Source of the DNA: Methanoregula sp. UBA471
GTDB lineage: Archaea; Halobacteriota; Methanomicrobia; Methanomicrobiales; Methanospirillaceae
Direction of reading: 5' to 3'
Assembly (NCBI GenBank): GCA_002495065.1
Contig: DADT01000005.1
Span: 26,747-90,746 of the forward strand
DNA: 64,000 bases
Numbering within the stretch: position 1 is the stretch's first letter; every line of letters begins with the position of its first letter. The notes beneath the pieces were generated by a model. That model saw nothing but the letters and a program-made list of their open reading frames with translations. It was not told the DNA's origin and made no database searches. This document shows positions 43,962 to 52,907 of this stretch, in pieces. The translations under genes were made by a program, and so were the position numbers.

Positions 43962-44259
43962 ACCATTCGCTTTGTTTCCCTCTTACTATAAGTATGTCTT
44001 TTTCGTTCCCTTCCGGGATTCCTGAAAGCACAATTCTTGCTTTCCTGACCATGCAGCCCGCCTGCAGCTGGCATCAGTCCCCACAAGACAGGAAAGGGAC
44101 GAAAATGTCTCAAATTTTTGCAGCCAGTCGTGGAGAGTATCATAACCCCGGTAAAGGTTCATCATCCTCTTTGTCCTTACTGAAGGCATTAAGAAGAGGA
44201 TGTTCCTATTGTCTTTTAGTAGGCACCTCCCAGACCACTGGTGCCAGGAGACAAGAAAC
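43962..44259. other. Divergent promoter region between cofE and the DUF2193 gene
   Basis: 298 bases without a gene. It contains one clear inverted repeat (44163-44202) close to the DUF2193 start and AT-rich sequence near cofE (TACTATAAGTATG, about 43984-43996) that could be the cofE TATA box on the minus strand. Confidence 0.45.
44163..44202 (+). promoter_or_regulatory. Inverted repeat in the DUF2193 leader
   Basis: CATCCTCTT (44163-44171) and AAGAGGATG (44194-44202) are perfect reverse complements around a 22-base loop, ending 57 bases before the start codon. It may be an operator or an RNA hairpin in the leader. Confidence 0.4.
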
Positions 44260-45759
44260 ATGCAGGAACTGTATGATAAGATGATTGATGAGGCGATGGC
44301 TGCCCAGAGGGCAGATGTCGGCATGGTAAAAAAGAAGCGGGGGCAGGCATTTGTCATCGACGATGCAAAGGTGTATCTTGATGCCGTAAAAAAGATGAAG
44401 GCAGCGGGGAACCAGTCGAAAGCGGTCTTTTCCCTGCATGCCGATTCGGTTAAGGCGCATTTCGAAGTCCTTGAAGGGCTGACAAAGACCGTGCGCCCTG
44501 AGGACGATCCCTTTGTGGAGCATTACCAGACACCGGTCGTTATGGAGATCCTTTATGATGAGGACCCGGCATTTAAAAAGAGCGTCGGGGAATTCGTAAA
44601 AGCGATTGGCAAAGCGGAAGCGCTGATTGGCAAAGAGTCGGCACGCCGCTATTCCGGGTTTTACGGGCCTACCTGCGTTGTTGACTTTGCACTCATACCC
44701 GGCAGCACGAGCAACGTCGTAAACCAGATCCTCCAGACCGTCAACATCCCGGTCGCCCACAAGCAGGCAATCCTCGCGTCAAAGTCGTGGGGTATGAACA
44801 CCTCATACGGGATTGGGGAAGTATTTGCCCACGAAACCGAGAAAGGTGCAACCCTTGCTGATGCCGTCAAGGCAGAGATTACAATGCTCAAGGATGTCTA
44901 TGACCAGCCGGTAGCAACACAGGCAAAGCTGATGGATACGGCGGGTATGAATTCGTTCGACTGCCGCAAGTACATGAAAGGATACCGGAAGAAGATCGAG
45001 GCGTCCGTGAAGGCAGCGATTGACGACGGCGTCCACTATGCCAACATCGTTACGATACCCGCGTACTGTGTCGGGGATATCGCTCACCACATCTCGCAGT
45101 CCACTTTCAACATGTGCAAGGACGATGTGATCATGGCAACCATAGAAGCGGCAACTGAGGTCATGGATCTGAACCTCAGGAATGCGGTGCCCCGGTACAG
45201 AAACGAGTATGATATTCTTTCGCTTGCGACCGGTGCATCGGCCTGTGCTGCAGAGTATCTCCTCGAACTTGATGGTTTCAATGCAATAATGATAGTGGAT
45301 CTTCTCACCAAACGGTGGCACAACTACGTGCAGCTCTATCCCACACGCGGAGCGGCCGCGGAACTGCATAATTGCGACTTCATGGATATGATCTACCGAG
45401 GCTGGAAACACCTGGACAAAGCAAGGAGGGCACAGAACGGTGAACCCGGCATGCTGAAACCAAAGGTGGGAGCTTTCGATGTCGACCTCTCCCCCATCCA
45501 CAGGAATGAGGTGCTGATGAACCCGCAGAGGTATGCGTATCCAGCGTGTGCAATTACTGTCAGGGCATCGGCAATGCTCCGGCTTGCGGATTACCCGTGT
45601 CTCCTCACGAGTGAACCGGTTACGGCGACGCTGATGACAAACATCATTGCCCTTCATAAAGAAACCGCTGCAGCTCCTGCCCGGATCTGCAAGGATTGCG
45701 CATCAGCAGCGCTCATGGATTTCCGGCACTGCTACTGCCAGTGGAAAGAGGCGGTCTGA
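44260..45759 (+). CDS. DUF2193-family protein with C-terminal cysteine cluster
   Basis: The 499-residue soluble protein matches the archaeal DUF2193 family, which to my knowledge has no assigned function. The body is mostly helical, with conserved-looking FYGPTCVVDFALIPGSTSNVVNQIL, a THETEKGATL-like loop and TLYPTRGAAAELHNCDF-type sequence. The C-terminus has CKDCASAALMDFRHCYCQWKEAV, a CxxC...CxC arrangement suited to an Fe-S cluster or zinc. ATG 44260 is chosen, preceded by CCAGGAGA; the frame opens 20 codons earlier without a signal. It is monocistronic beside cofE and cooS, so a link to C1 or F420 metabolism is conceivable. Confidence 0.7.
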   Translation: MQELYDKMIDEAMAAQRADVGMVKKKRGQAFVIDDAKVYLDAVKKMKAAGNQSKAVFSLHADSVKAHFEVLEGLTKTVRPEDDPFVEHYQTPVVMEILYDEDPAFKKSVGEFVKAIGKAEALIGKESARRYSGFYGPTCVVDFALIPGSTSNVVNQILQTVNIPVAHKQAILASKSWGMNTSYGIGEVFAHETEKGATLADAVKAEITMLKDVYDQPVATQAKLMDTAGMNSFDCRKYMKGYRKKIEASVKAAIDDGVHYANIVTIPAYCVGDIAHHISQSTFNMCKDDVIMATIEAATEVMDLNLRNAVPRYRNEYDILSLATGASACAAEYLLELDGFNAIMIVDLLTKRWHNYVQLYPTRGAAAELHNCDFMDMIYRGWKHLDKARRAQNGEPGMLKPKVGAFDVDLSPIHRNEVLMNPQRYAYPACAITVRASAMLRLADYPCLLTSEPVTATLMTNIIALHKETAAAPARICKDCASAALMDFRHCYCQWKEAV

Positions 45760-45901
45760 ACAACCATTTTTTCAGGAGGAGGAATGATTTCCCGCCTATC
45801 CAGGGAGAGAAAAGGGAAAGAATCAGTCGTATTTAATGTAAGATTAAATGAGACGACAACCGGAAGGTGACTGATATCCGGCCAACGCGGTAAATCCGAC
45901 A

Positions 45902-46191
45902 CCAAGCCCCCAAGAGCATTAAGGAAAATATTGTGAGGATTTCCCATGAAAATAAATTAAACAGATGTGAGTAATGGAATGTTTATTCTTCATAATTATT
46001 TGCGATGAACCCCGCCCCGACGGCGCCCCCGCGGCGGATCAGTTTCTAAAATGTATTGCTGTAAACACCGCACTGCCCCGCCCTGCCTCGGAGAGGTCCT
46101 GAGGCGGGGAGCCCTCATAGAATTTATATGGTTTAATGATTTTCATGGTTCGGGTACGAACACCGTTCATCACCGTTTCAACATAGCTGCC
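45902..46191 (-). repeat. Modular repeat, copy G (inverted left arm joined to centre end)
   Basis: Reading forward, the end of the central module (CCCCCAAGAGCATTAAGGAAAATATTGTGAGG) is followed by the left arm in reverse orientation, ending at GTTTCAACATAGC (46175-46187), the terminal repeat. Read on the minus strand the order is left arm then inverted centre, the same arrangement as copy D; most of the centre is missing. Confidence 0.78.
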
Positions 46192-46298
46192 GGGGGGATT
46201 ATCTTTCTTGTGAGACGATGCAGAATAAACCGTCCGGGACATGAAGGTATGATTTAAAGGGAGGGAATTATCAATGAGCAGGGTAAAACTAGGTATTC

Positions 46299-47486
46299 AT
46301 GCGCAAATCGCACGTTGCTGTCAGCTGCCGCATAATTCTCTGCATCCTCCTACTTGCATTTTTTGTCCCTTCAGGTGCAGCTGCTGCTGATGTATGCGAT
46401 ATCCAGGTACCCTGCAACGAAACGCCGTCTCTGATATCTCCCTTATCATCAGACGGTGTTACCGCTTCCATCTGTGTCTACCATTTTTATGGGAACGGTT
46501 GTCCCCATTGTGCCCGTATCCAGCCTTTCATCGATGAGATGTCAGCGAAATATCCGCAAATCCAGGTCAAATCCTTCGAGATCTATTTCAATGGGAGCAA
46601 CCAGGAGATGTACCGGGATTTCGTTGCCCGTTACGAAGTAAAGAGCGATGGGATTCCCGCAGTCTTCATCAGTGACAAAGCGTTCATCGGGGAGAATACT
46701 ATCCGCGATAATCTCGAAGAAGAGATCCTGTATACCCTTTCTCATGAATCGGTCTGCCCGGAAACGTTTTCTGTCCGGGAAGGGACCCCGCATGACATCT
46801 CGCCCGGTAAAGCTATTGACCTTACCATTCCGGCTGTAATCACTGCAGCTCTTATCGACAGCATCAATCCCTGCGCTTTTGCGGTACTGATCTTCCTGCT
46901 GACGTACCTTGTCTCACTCAGGGAAAGGAGACGGGTCCTCATTGCCGGTCTCATCTACATCAGTGCGGTTTTCGTCGTATATTTCCTCTCGGGGCTCGGG
47001 TTATTTGCCCTCGTCCAGCAGGCAGGGATTGCCGGGATTGTTGCGACGATTGCTGCCATTATTGCGATTATTGCCGGGATCATCAACGTTGTGGATGCGG
47101 TACGGGACAAAGCCATCCCAACTCTCTCAATCCCGGCCTCCCAGAAAGACCGGATACAGGATTACGTCACGCAGGCCACGCTTCCTGCCGCGTTTCTCCT
47201 TGGCGCTCTGGTCAGCATCGTCGAACTTCCCTGCACCGGCGGAGTTTACCTTGCCATTCTCGGGATGCTCAGCAGTAGCATGACCCTCAGTGCCGGTCTG
47301 CCTTACCTGCTGCTCTACAACGCGATTTTTGTACTACCGCTTGTTGTGATCCTGCTCGTGGTCTACGCCGGAGTATCAGCTGATACCATCGAAACCATGC
47401 GGCTGGGCGGGCGACGCTGGATGCGGGGCATGATCGGTGTGTTCCTTATTGTGCTTGGTATATTGATGCTGTCGGGTATTTTGTAA
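46299..47486 (+). CDS. Membrane fusion of extracytoplasmic thioredoxin domain and CcdA/DsbD-type transporter
   Basis: The 395-residue protein has a signal/anchor segment (residues about 8-30), an extracellular thioredoxin-like domain with the active site NGCPHCARI (residues about 64-72), then from about residue 180 six or so membrane segments of the CcdA/DsbD electron-transfer domain, with INPCAF and ELPCTGG as the paired cysteines. It should move reducing equivalents across the membrane to the thioredoxin domain for extracytoplasmic thiol reduction. It stands alone before the eha operon. Confidence 0.85.
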   Translation: MRKSHVAVSCRIILCILLLAFFVPSGAAAADVCDIQVPCNETPSLISPLSSDGVTASICVYHFYGNGCPHCARIQPFIDEMSAKYPQIQVKSFEIYFNGSNQEMYRDFVARYEVKSDGIPAVFISDKAFIGENTIRDNLEEEILYTLSHESVCPETFSVREGTPHDISPGKAIDLTIPAVITAALIDSINPCAFAVLIFLLTYLVSLRERRRVLIAGLIYISAVFVVYFLSGLGLFALVQQAGIAGIVATIAAIIAIIAGIINVVDAVRDKAIPTLSIPASQKDRIQDYVTQATLPAAFLLGALVSIVELPCTGGVYLAILGMLSSSMTLSAGLPYLLLYNAIFVLPLVVILLVVYAGVSADTIETMRLGGRRWMRGMIGVFLIVLGILMLSGIL

Positions 47487-47844
47487 AAGAAAAATACAAT
47501 TTAAAGAATCCGGAAGCGGGGAATTCATCCTCCTCCCGGTTGTAAGAGATCCCGATTCATGGGCCGACCCCCTCAGTTTCACCGGTTGCAAATTTCCTCT
47601 GGAGAACAATATCCCTCCCGGGCAGCTCAGAACAACATACCGGGAATCTTATCTGTTACGGGTTCTTTTCCTGAATGCAGCACACACGCATTTTCCCAGC
47701 CGCTTTCCCAAAATCCCTGTATCACTCTGACAATACCCTGTTCTTCCGATTGTAACCAAAGAGGAAGAAAATTCATCAATATCAGAACCTTTATCCGTTT
47801 TCCCTCTGATCTACAGTGTTAGCCAGTGTTTTACGGTGCATCCC
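47487..47844. other. Intergenic region before the eha operon
   Basis: 358 bases without a convincing gene. An 87-codon frame (47559-47822) is not membrane-like and resembles no Eha subunit. AT-rich patches (for example ATTCATCAATATC around 47773) may contain the eha promoter; no clear TATA box stands out. Confidence 0.5.
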
Positions 47845-48354
47845 ATGCTTGATGAACCCATCCGCATACTTATCGCTGCTCTCATTTGCTGGTTCAACTT
47901 CATGACCATCGATCTGATCTTCAGATTACCGGAACGCGGTGGTGTTTCCGGAGCAACCGCGATTGCGCAGGAGGTCGAGAAAGGCGGCGGCAACCTCAAC
48001 GGGGGGTATATGATGGGCAATATCGTATCCTCACCCGATGCATCGGCGGGGACCCTCCTTGCGAGCTGCGGGGTATATTGTGCAGGTCTGCCCGGTGGCC
48101 TTTTTGCTGCACTGCTCGTGTATATCGGTAACCGCATCTGCTACGATCCCGGCTATGCCGGAACCACCGGTTGTATCACTGCCACCTTCATCGTTTTCGG
48201 AGCAGTTCAGTCCGGATGGTTTTCAGCATCAGATTTCATTGCCGGCATGGTGATTGCAATCCTCACCATCCAGGGAATATCTTCAGTGTATGCAAGCAGG
48301 CTTATTTCACGGCTCTGGAAGATCAGGTGCCGGTTGTTGCGGGGATGTGCATGA
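47845..48354 (+). CDS. ehaB: Eha hydrogenase membrane subunit, EhaB-like
   Basis: The 169-residue protein has about four membrane segments with a Gly-rich centre (GGGNLNGGYMMGNIVSSPDASAGTLLAS). Its length and position directly before ehaC fit EhaB. A recognisable EhaA gene is not found in front of it. ATG 47845 is chosen; GTG 47836 adds three residues. It begins a run of overlapping genes that continues to fwdC. Confidence 0.65.
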   Translation: MLDEPIRILIAALICWFNFMTIDLIFRLPERGGVSGATAIAQEVEKGGGNLNGGYMMGNIVSSPDASAGTLLASCGVYCAGLPGGLFAALLVYIGNRICYDPGYAGTTGCITATFIVFGAVQSGWFSASDFIAGMVIAILTIQGISSVYASRLISRLWKIRCRLLRGCA

Positions 48355-48596
48355 TCGCAATCTATGTCTGTGTACTCATCGCAGTGTATGCCGCACTGCG
48401 TCTGATCACAGAGGGTAATACCATGCGAAAACTCCCGTTTCTGAATGTGGTCTCGTTTGGAGTTACCGGCATAATTGCGCTCCTGCTGCCACATCCGGTT
48501 ACCATTGCAGCAGCTGCGGCATTTTTTGTGGGATCTACCTTTGAGTCAAATGCTATCGCGAGCACCTGGGCCGGGGGAATGAAACGCAATGGATGA
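48351..48596 (+). CDS. ehaC: Eha hydrogenase membrane subunit EhaC
   Basis: The 81-residue protein has two or three membrane helices (MIAIYVCVLIAVYAALRL, FGVTGIIALLL, ITIAAAAAFFVG-like). It corresponds by order and size to EhaC (DUF2109). The ATG overlaps the preceding stop (ATGA). Confidence 0.68.
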   Translation: MIAIYVCVLIAVYAALRLITEGNTMRKLPFLNVVSFGVTGIIALLLPHPVTIAAAAAFFVGSTFESNAIASTWAGGMKRNG

Positions 48597-48822
48597 GATT
48601 GTCATGGCAGGATGTGTCATACTTGTCCTGATCGGCACCCTTTCTGCCATATTCGGGCGCGACCCGTTTAATAAGCTAATCTCCCTCTCTGTTATGATTG
48701 CCGGGATTTTCCCGTTCATTATAGACCGCGGATACGTTGATGTAGCTGCAGCACTTGCCCTCATTGCCCCGCTTTCCACAATTTTTATCCTGATGGCCTG
48801 CCAGCGGAGAGAACCCTCATGA
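48589..48822 (+). CDS. ehaD: Eha hydrogenase membrane subunit EhaD
   Basis: The 77-residue MnhC/NuoK-like small membrane protein has three helices with the DPFNKLISLSVMIAGI motif typical of EhaD (DUF2108) and of MrpB/Mbh subunits. It overlaps ehaC by 8 bases and ehaE by 4. Confidence 0.7.
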   Translation: MDEIVMAGCVILVLIGTLSAIFGRDPFNKLISLSVMIAGIFPFIIDRGYVDVAAALALIAPLSTIFILMACQRREPS

Positions 48823-49070
48823 TATCTGGTTTTGAACCGGAATTTGTTGTCGGTCTTTTCATACTTGTTGCGGGAACTATTGCAGCAGCGTTCCCCCTTC
48901 CCAGAAATTACATAACACGGCTAATCAATCTCGAAATTCCTGGTTTCGGCCTTTTACTCATCATGCTATCGTATAACGAAGCGCTGGCGCTTTTCACATT
49001 CGGGGTAATATCAGTTCTTTCGACATTTATTTACGTCCGCGTGATACAGAAAAGGGAGGCGTTGGCATGA
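48819..49070 (+). CDS. ehaE: Eha hydrogenase membrane subunit EhaE
   Basis: The 83-residue protein has two or three helices and the conserved RLINLEIPGFGLLLIMLSYNEALAL of EhaE (DUF2107), related to antiporter subunit MnhC/MrpC-like folds. ATGA overlaps on both sides. Confidence 0.72.
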   Translation: MISGFEPEFVVGLFILVAGTIAAAFPLPRNYITRLINLEIPGFGLLLIMLSYNEALALFTFGVISVLSTFIYVRVIQKREALA

Positions 49071-49510
49071 TCATCAGGAGGATCTCGCACTTCCTGTGTA
49101 ACTATGAGAACATCATGCCACTCTTTGCCGGCGCCTGTATGTTCCTTTTCATGGCAGGCATCCTGCTCCTGCCCATCCAATATAGCGATAGTCAGCTCTA
49201 TCCAAAAACGATTGACCGCAACAGCACTCTTGACCCGTACGATCGGGGGGGGCCCCCGTTCACTCAGGTAACCATTGCCGACCAGTATCCGGACAATTCT
49301 CCAACCGCAGGGCTTGTTACCTCATTCCTGACCCCATTCTCCCTCTGGCTGTCACAGGTCACACACCACATGGGAACTACCATTGTTGCGCATCCGGGAG
49401 GAATTATCGATGAAATCCTCTACAATACGAGAGGACTCGATACTGTTGTGGAGGCGACGATCCTGTTCGTTGCTTTTGCCATCGCTTCGTATATTTTCCG
49501 GAAGGTATAG
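49067..49510 (+). CDS. ehaF: Eha hydrogenase membrane subunit EhaF
   Basis: The 147-residue protein has a helix near residues 18-38, a polar extracytoplasmic loop (about 40-115, with THHMGTTIVAHPGGIIDEILYNTRG) and a C-terminal helix. This matches EhaF (DUF2106), which resembles Mrp/Mbh antiporter-like subunits that couple ion translocation. Confidence 0.72.
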   Translation: MIIRRISHFLCNYENIMPLFAGACMFLFMAGILLLPIQYSDSQLYPKTIDRNSTLDPYDRGGPPFTQVTIADQYPDNSPTAGLVTSFLTPFSLWLSQVTHHMGTTIVAHPGGIIDEILYNTRGLDTVVEATILFVAFAIASYIFRKV

Positions 49511-49512
49511 CC

Positions 49513-50118
49513 ATGTGGGGGCACTATAACTACGGGATTTTCATCGTCATGATTGCTGCTGTCATCGCCTTCCTTGCGCTTGCGCGGGAGCGCGATGACC
49601 TCCATAAGCTGCTTCTCATCGACCTTATCGAAATCCTGTCACTTGGGATTATCGCGCTTCTGGGAACCGACCTTGCAGAAGCCCTGATCCTTCCGGGTCT
49701 TACTGTCGGAATCGCCGAACTGCTCGCCCTCTCCCAGATCTATTGCACGAAGGAAGGAATCAGGTCAAATCCCATCATGGGACTGGATATTGAGGTGATA
49801 AAAAAGGCAGACGCACCCATGATTCTTTCAATCTTCCTCGTTGTATATGGAATGATCCTCTCAGGGTTCACCGGTGGTGCAGTGGCAGGTCTCGGTCTTG
49901 TTGTCCTCTTTATCTCACGGAGTTACCGTGAGGATCTGAACCTGCTTGAAATGGCCAGCGGCATTTCGTGGGCGCTCTGGATCTTTGCTTTCTTTATCTT
50001 TATGTTCCTTCCCGGCTTCTGGTTTGTCGCACTCATGGGAGCTGCTATCGGAATCCTCCTGAAAGTAACGGTCAAGATGTCCCTTGTAGGTACGATGTGG
50101 GGGGAGCAGCATGGCTGA
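49513..50118 (+). CDS. ehaG: Eha hydrogenase membrane subunit EhaG
   Basis: The 201-residue protein has about five helices, with LLLIDLIEILSLGIIALLGTDLAEALILPGLTVGIAELLALS as the core. It corresponds to EhaG (DUF2105), a NuoK/J-like membrane subunit. Its end overlaps ehaH by 8 bases. Confidence 0.74.
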   Translation: MWGHYNYGIFIVMIAAVIAFLALARERDDLHKLLLIDLIEILSLGIIALLGTDLAEALILPGLTVGIAELLALSQIYCTKEGIRSNPIMGLDIEVIKKADAPMILSIFLVVYGMILSGFTGGAVAGLGLVVLFISRSYREDLNLLEMASGISWALWIFAFFIFMFLPGFWFVALMGAAIGILLKVTVKMSLVGTMWGEQHG

Positions 50119-50770
50119 TTTCATTGGGGGGCTTCCCTACTATATTCTCGAATTCGGCGATGAACTCGTGTACTTCACGCCCTACACCATCACGCTCTTT
50201 CTCCTGGCCCTTGCATTTACGTTGCTTGCTATTATCAGCCGCCCGGAAAGACAGATGGATATCGCATTCGGAGGTGATGCATACCGCACCAAGGATATCA
50301 GTATCTCCGAAATGCGGTTCCGGCGTTTTATGGCCATCGCCTGCGGTCTTGCATCAATGGGTGCGATGGTAACCGGAGATATATTCAATTTTACGCTTTT
50401 TACTGCGATGGTCGGAATTACCAATGTTGGCATAGTCGCTGCCGTTAAAAGCCCCCATGTTCAGGATGCTGCGTACCAGTACGGACTGGTCGCTCTCTCT
50501 GCGACGGTTCCCCTTTTTGCCGGTGCAGCGGTGTACGCGGCGGCGACAGGCTCACTCTCGATGATCGAGCTGATGAAAGGGACGCTCCCTGCTGTCCCTC
50601 TGGTTGCAAAGGCAATGCTCGTGACCGGTGTGGTGGGGGAAGGGATGGCACCATTCTATGCAGCAAAAGCAGAGATGTTCCGCGCTCCCGGAGCCCCGTA
50701 CGTAATTATGTGCTCGCTCTCTTCGCTCCTGATTTTTTTACGGGTTGTTGAAGTTGTAATGCTGGGGTAG
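50111..50770 (+). CDS. ehaH: Eha hydrogenase membrane subunit EhaH (antiporter-like)
   Basis: The 219-residue protein has about six helices and resembles a shortened MrpD/NuoN-type antiporter subunit: TGDIFNFTLFTAMVGITNVGIVAAVK and a lysine-bearing helix (VAKAMLVTGVVGEGMAPFYAAK). It is probably one of the ion-translocating subunits of the hydrogenase. Confidence 0.75.
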   Translation: MADFIGGLPYYILEFGDELVYFTPYTITLFLLALAFTLLAIISRPERQMDIAFGGDAYRTKDISISEMRFRRFMAIACGLASMGAMVTGDIFNFTLFTAMVGITNVGIVAAVKSPHVQDAAYQYGLVALSATVPLFAGAAVYAAATGSLSMIELMKGTLPAVPLVAKAMLVTGVVGEGMAPFYAAKAEMFRAPGAPYVIMCSLSSLLIFLRVVEVVMLG

Positions 50771-50980
50771 ATGAGAATGAAAAAAACGACGGTAGCACGG
50801 ATTTTCTGGGTGGGGGCAGCAATCTGCGTGATCACATCGGGTTTATACTTCACCGGGTCGATACCGCTCGCAGTCTGTGCAGCTGTGCTTGTCCCGGCAT
50901 TTCCCGTCACGGTTCTTGCACTGTTTTTCTGGTGGATGGCAGGACAATCTGGAGGTGACATCCCGTTCATCGGGTACTGA
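50771..50980 (+). CDS. ehaI: Eha hydrogenase small membrane subunit EhaI
   Basis: The 69-residue protein has two helices (residues about 10-30 and 32-55). It follows ehaH with no gap and precedes ehaJ by one base, matching the position and size of EhaI. Sequence alone would not identify it. Confidence 0.62.
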   Translation: MRMKKTTVARIFWVGAAICVITSGLYFTGSIPLAVCAAVLVPAFPVTVLALFFWWMAGQSGGDIPFIGY

Positions 50981-50981
50981 A

Positions 50982-51830
50982 ATGATCGCAGAACTTGTCC
51001 TTGCCACCCTCTTTGGCCTGCTCCTCCTGGGAATCCACCGGAAACTCATCGCCCGCATACAGCGCAGGCCGGGCCCGCCGGTCTGGCAGGAGATCCTGCA
51101 TATGCTCAAGTTCTCTTTCAAGACCACGTGGATTCCAAATACTGCAAGCCCCACCCTTTTTGTCGGCGTTGTATTGATCGCCATCGGTATCTGGACTGCA
51201 GCCTTTTATGTGCTGGTCAGTGGCGGAAGCCTGCTGGTCATTCTGGGTATCTATATGCTCCACAAAATCGTTGAGCATGGTTTCGGGCTCTCTTCGGGCT
51301 CACCTTATGGCAAGTATGGGGGAGTCCGTTCGGTCATTTCTGCAGCCTCGGAGATCCCCCTTTTTGTCAGTGTTGCGGTTATTGGAGTATATTCGCACTC
51401 CCTGGATCTCTCGTCTATCATCCAGTACCAGCAGGTATCCGGTCCTCTGCTTTTCACCGCATTTCCCGTAGCCTGTGCAATGTTCCTGGTGATTCTTTCC
51501 AAGATGCCTTTTGGTCCCTTTTCGATTGTTGAGTCAAAGGAGCTGGTGAGCGGGTACAAGACCGAGCATTTTGGTATATGGCGTGCCGGGCTCGAAGTCT
51601 GCAACGGCCTGAAAACCTATGTCCTTCTCGCGGTCTTCCTCACGGTATTTATCGGGCCGCTGACCCTGCCGTGGCTCCTTGCAGGGATGATTATCCTCAT
51701 TGTACTCCTTGCCTTTTCCTGCGCGATCACACCGATGATGTCCCCCTTCGATTCAGTGACCATCCAGATGATGGTAACCGGGATGATGCTGGTCTATGCA
51801 GCGATTGTCCTGGTGGTGGTGCATCCATGA
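50982..51830 (+). CDS. ehaJ: Eha hydrogenase NuoH-like membrane subunit EhaJ
   Basis: The 282-residue protein is a NuoH/EchB-type subunit with seven or eight helices. RKLIARIQRRPGPPVWQEILHMLK is the family signature at the N-terminus, and the PFSIVESKELVSGYKTEHFGIW acidic loop lies near residue 180, at the interface to the hydrogenase module. ATG 50982 is chosen; the frame opens further upstream inside ehaI. Confidence 0.85.
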   Translation: MIAELVLATLFGLLLLGIHRKLIARIQRRPGPPVWQEILHMLKFSFKTTWIPNTASPTLFVGVVLIAIGIWTAAFYVLVSGGSLLVILGIYMLHKIVEHGFGLSSGSPYGKYGGVRSVISAASEIPLFVSVAVIGVYSHSLDLSSIIQYQQVSGPLLFTAFPVACAMFLVILSKMPFGPFSIVESKELVSGYKTEHFGIWRAGLEVCNGLKTYVLLAVFLTVFIGPLTLPWLLAGMIILIVLLAFSCAITPMMSPFDSVTIQMMVTGMMLVYAAIVLVVVHP

Positions 51831-52069
51831 TCCGGGAAGCGATCCTCTTCGGAGGAGTACTGTATGTCCTCATCACCGTTGCCCAGATAATCGACCGGCC
51901 GGCAATCTGGTCTGGAGGAATCATTGTCGCACTGGTCCTTGCCATTGCAACAGCCTGTTATCTGATCCACGATGAACACCGGCTCCACATATCGGAAATA
52001 ATTGCACTCTGGGCGGCAGTGCTTCTGTTCCTGGTCTATGCCACCCTGAAGTTCGGGGGTGTTCTGTGA
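51827..52069 (+). CDS. Eha hydrogenase small membrane subunit, EhaK/EhaL-like
   Basis: The 80-residue protein has three short helices. In Methanothermobacter two small genes (ehaK and ehaL) lie between ehaJ and ehaM; here there is one, so either one is missing or the two are represented by this protein. ATGA overlaps on both sides. Confidence 0.6.
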   Translation: MIREAILFGGVLYVLITVAQIIDRPAIWSGGIIVALVLAIATACYLIHDEHRLHISEIIALWAAVLLFLVYATLKFGGVL

Positions 52070-52455
52070 CCAGTTATCTCTACGAAAAAGATCTGGTGCC
52101 GCAGAAATACCGTATTCTCGTGGCAAACCGCCATGATGCTCTGGTGCGAGGGATTGCTCGGGAACTGGATATCCCGGTTCAGGAATTGCGAAAATACCTG
52201 ATCGAGCACCTTGATATGATGCTGCTGGAAAACCTTCCCGCACGGGCTGAAATGGCCGATGCGCATGCCGACCGTGATGACCCGCTGGCACGTGCCCTTG
52301 GACGGGAGAAATATACCCTTTACCTCAAGATCCTTCCTGATGTCACAATGGAACACATTTTCCGTGAAGTGAGCGACCGAGTACATGCAGGTAGTGCCAC
52401 GGAAGATGCTCTTGCCTATGGCAGGGTGCGGATTTTGGAGGAATTGCGAAGATGA
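52066..52455 (+). CDS. ehaM: EhaM (DUF1959) soluble subunit
   Basis: The 129-residue charged, soluble protein matches the DUF1959/EhaM family (YEKDLVPQKYRILVANRHDALVRGIARELDIPVQELRKYLIEHLDMMLLENLP). GTG 52066 is the start. Its function in the complex is unknown. Confidence 0.78.
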   Translation: MTSYLYEKDLVPQKYRILVANRHDALVRGIARELDIPVQELRKYLIEHLDMMLLENLPARAEMADAHADRDDPLARALGREKYTLYLKILPDVTMEHIFREVSDRVHAGSATEDALAYGRVRILEELRR

Positions 52456-52907
52456 CCATTCTTCAGCGGATAAAGAACAAAGTCAGGGCACGATCGATTC
52501 ATGTAGCTTATGTTGATGTAGGTTCGTGTAACGGTTGTGATATCGAGGTGCTTGCCTGCCTTGCACCCCGCTATGACATCGAACAATACGGTATCTTTGT
52601 CCATAATAACCCGCGGGAGGCAGACGTCCTCCTCGTCATAGGCGCCTATACACCCGGATGGGAGGAGAAACTTGCCATGGTATGGGAGAAGATCCCCGAT
52701 CCCAAAGCAGCTGTTGCTATCGGCAACTGCCCGATATCAGGGTGCGTATTCAACCGCAGGGAAACCTTTATTGATCCGCCGGTAAGAAAGCATATCCCCA
52801 TCGCCGCTGAAGTGCCGGGCTGCCCGCCACGTCCCACCGAGATCCTTCAGGCGATCCTCTCGGTGCGCGATTCGGTATTTGCCAACTGGGAGGCAGAACA
52901 CCCATGA
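52452..52907 (+). CDS. ehaN: Eha [NiFe]-hydrogenase small subunit
   Basis: The 151-residue NuoB/EchC-type subunit carries a single [4Fe-4S] cluster: C26 and C29 in GSCNGCDIE, the GNCPISGC segment and PGCPPRP. It passes electrons from the active site in EhaO to the ferredoxin-like subunit. ATGA overlaps on both sides. Confidence 0.9.
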   Translation: MTILQRIKNKVRARSIHVAYVDVGSCNGCDIEVLACLAPRYDIEQYGIFVHNNPREADVLLVIGAYTPGWEEKLAMVWEKIPDPKAAVAIGNCPISGCVFNRRETFIDPPVRKHIPIAAEVPGCPPRPTEILQAILSVRDSVFANWEAEHP

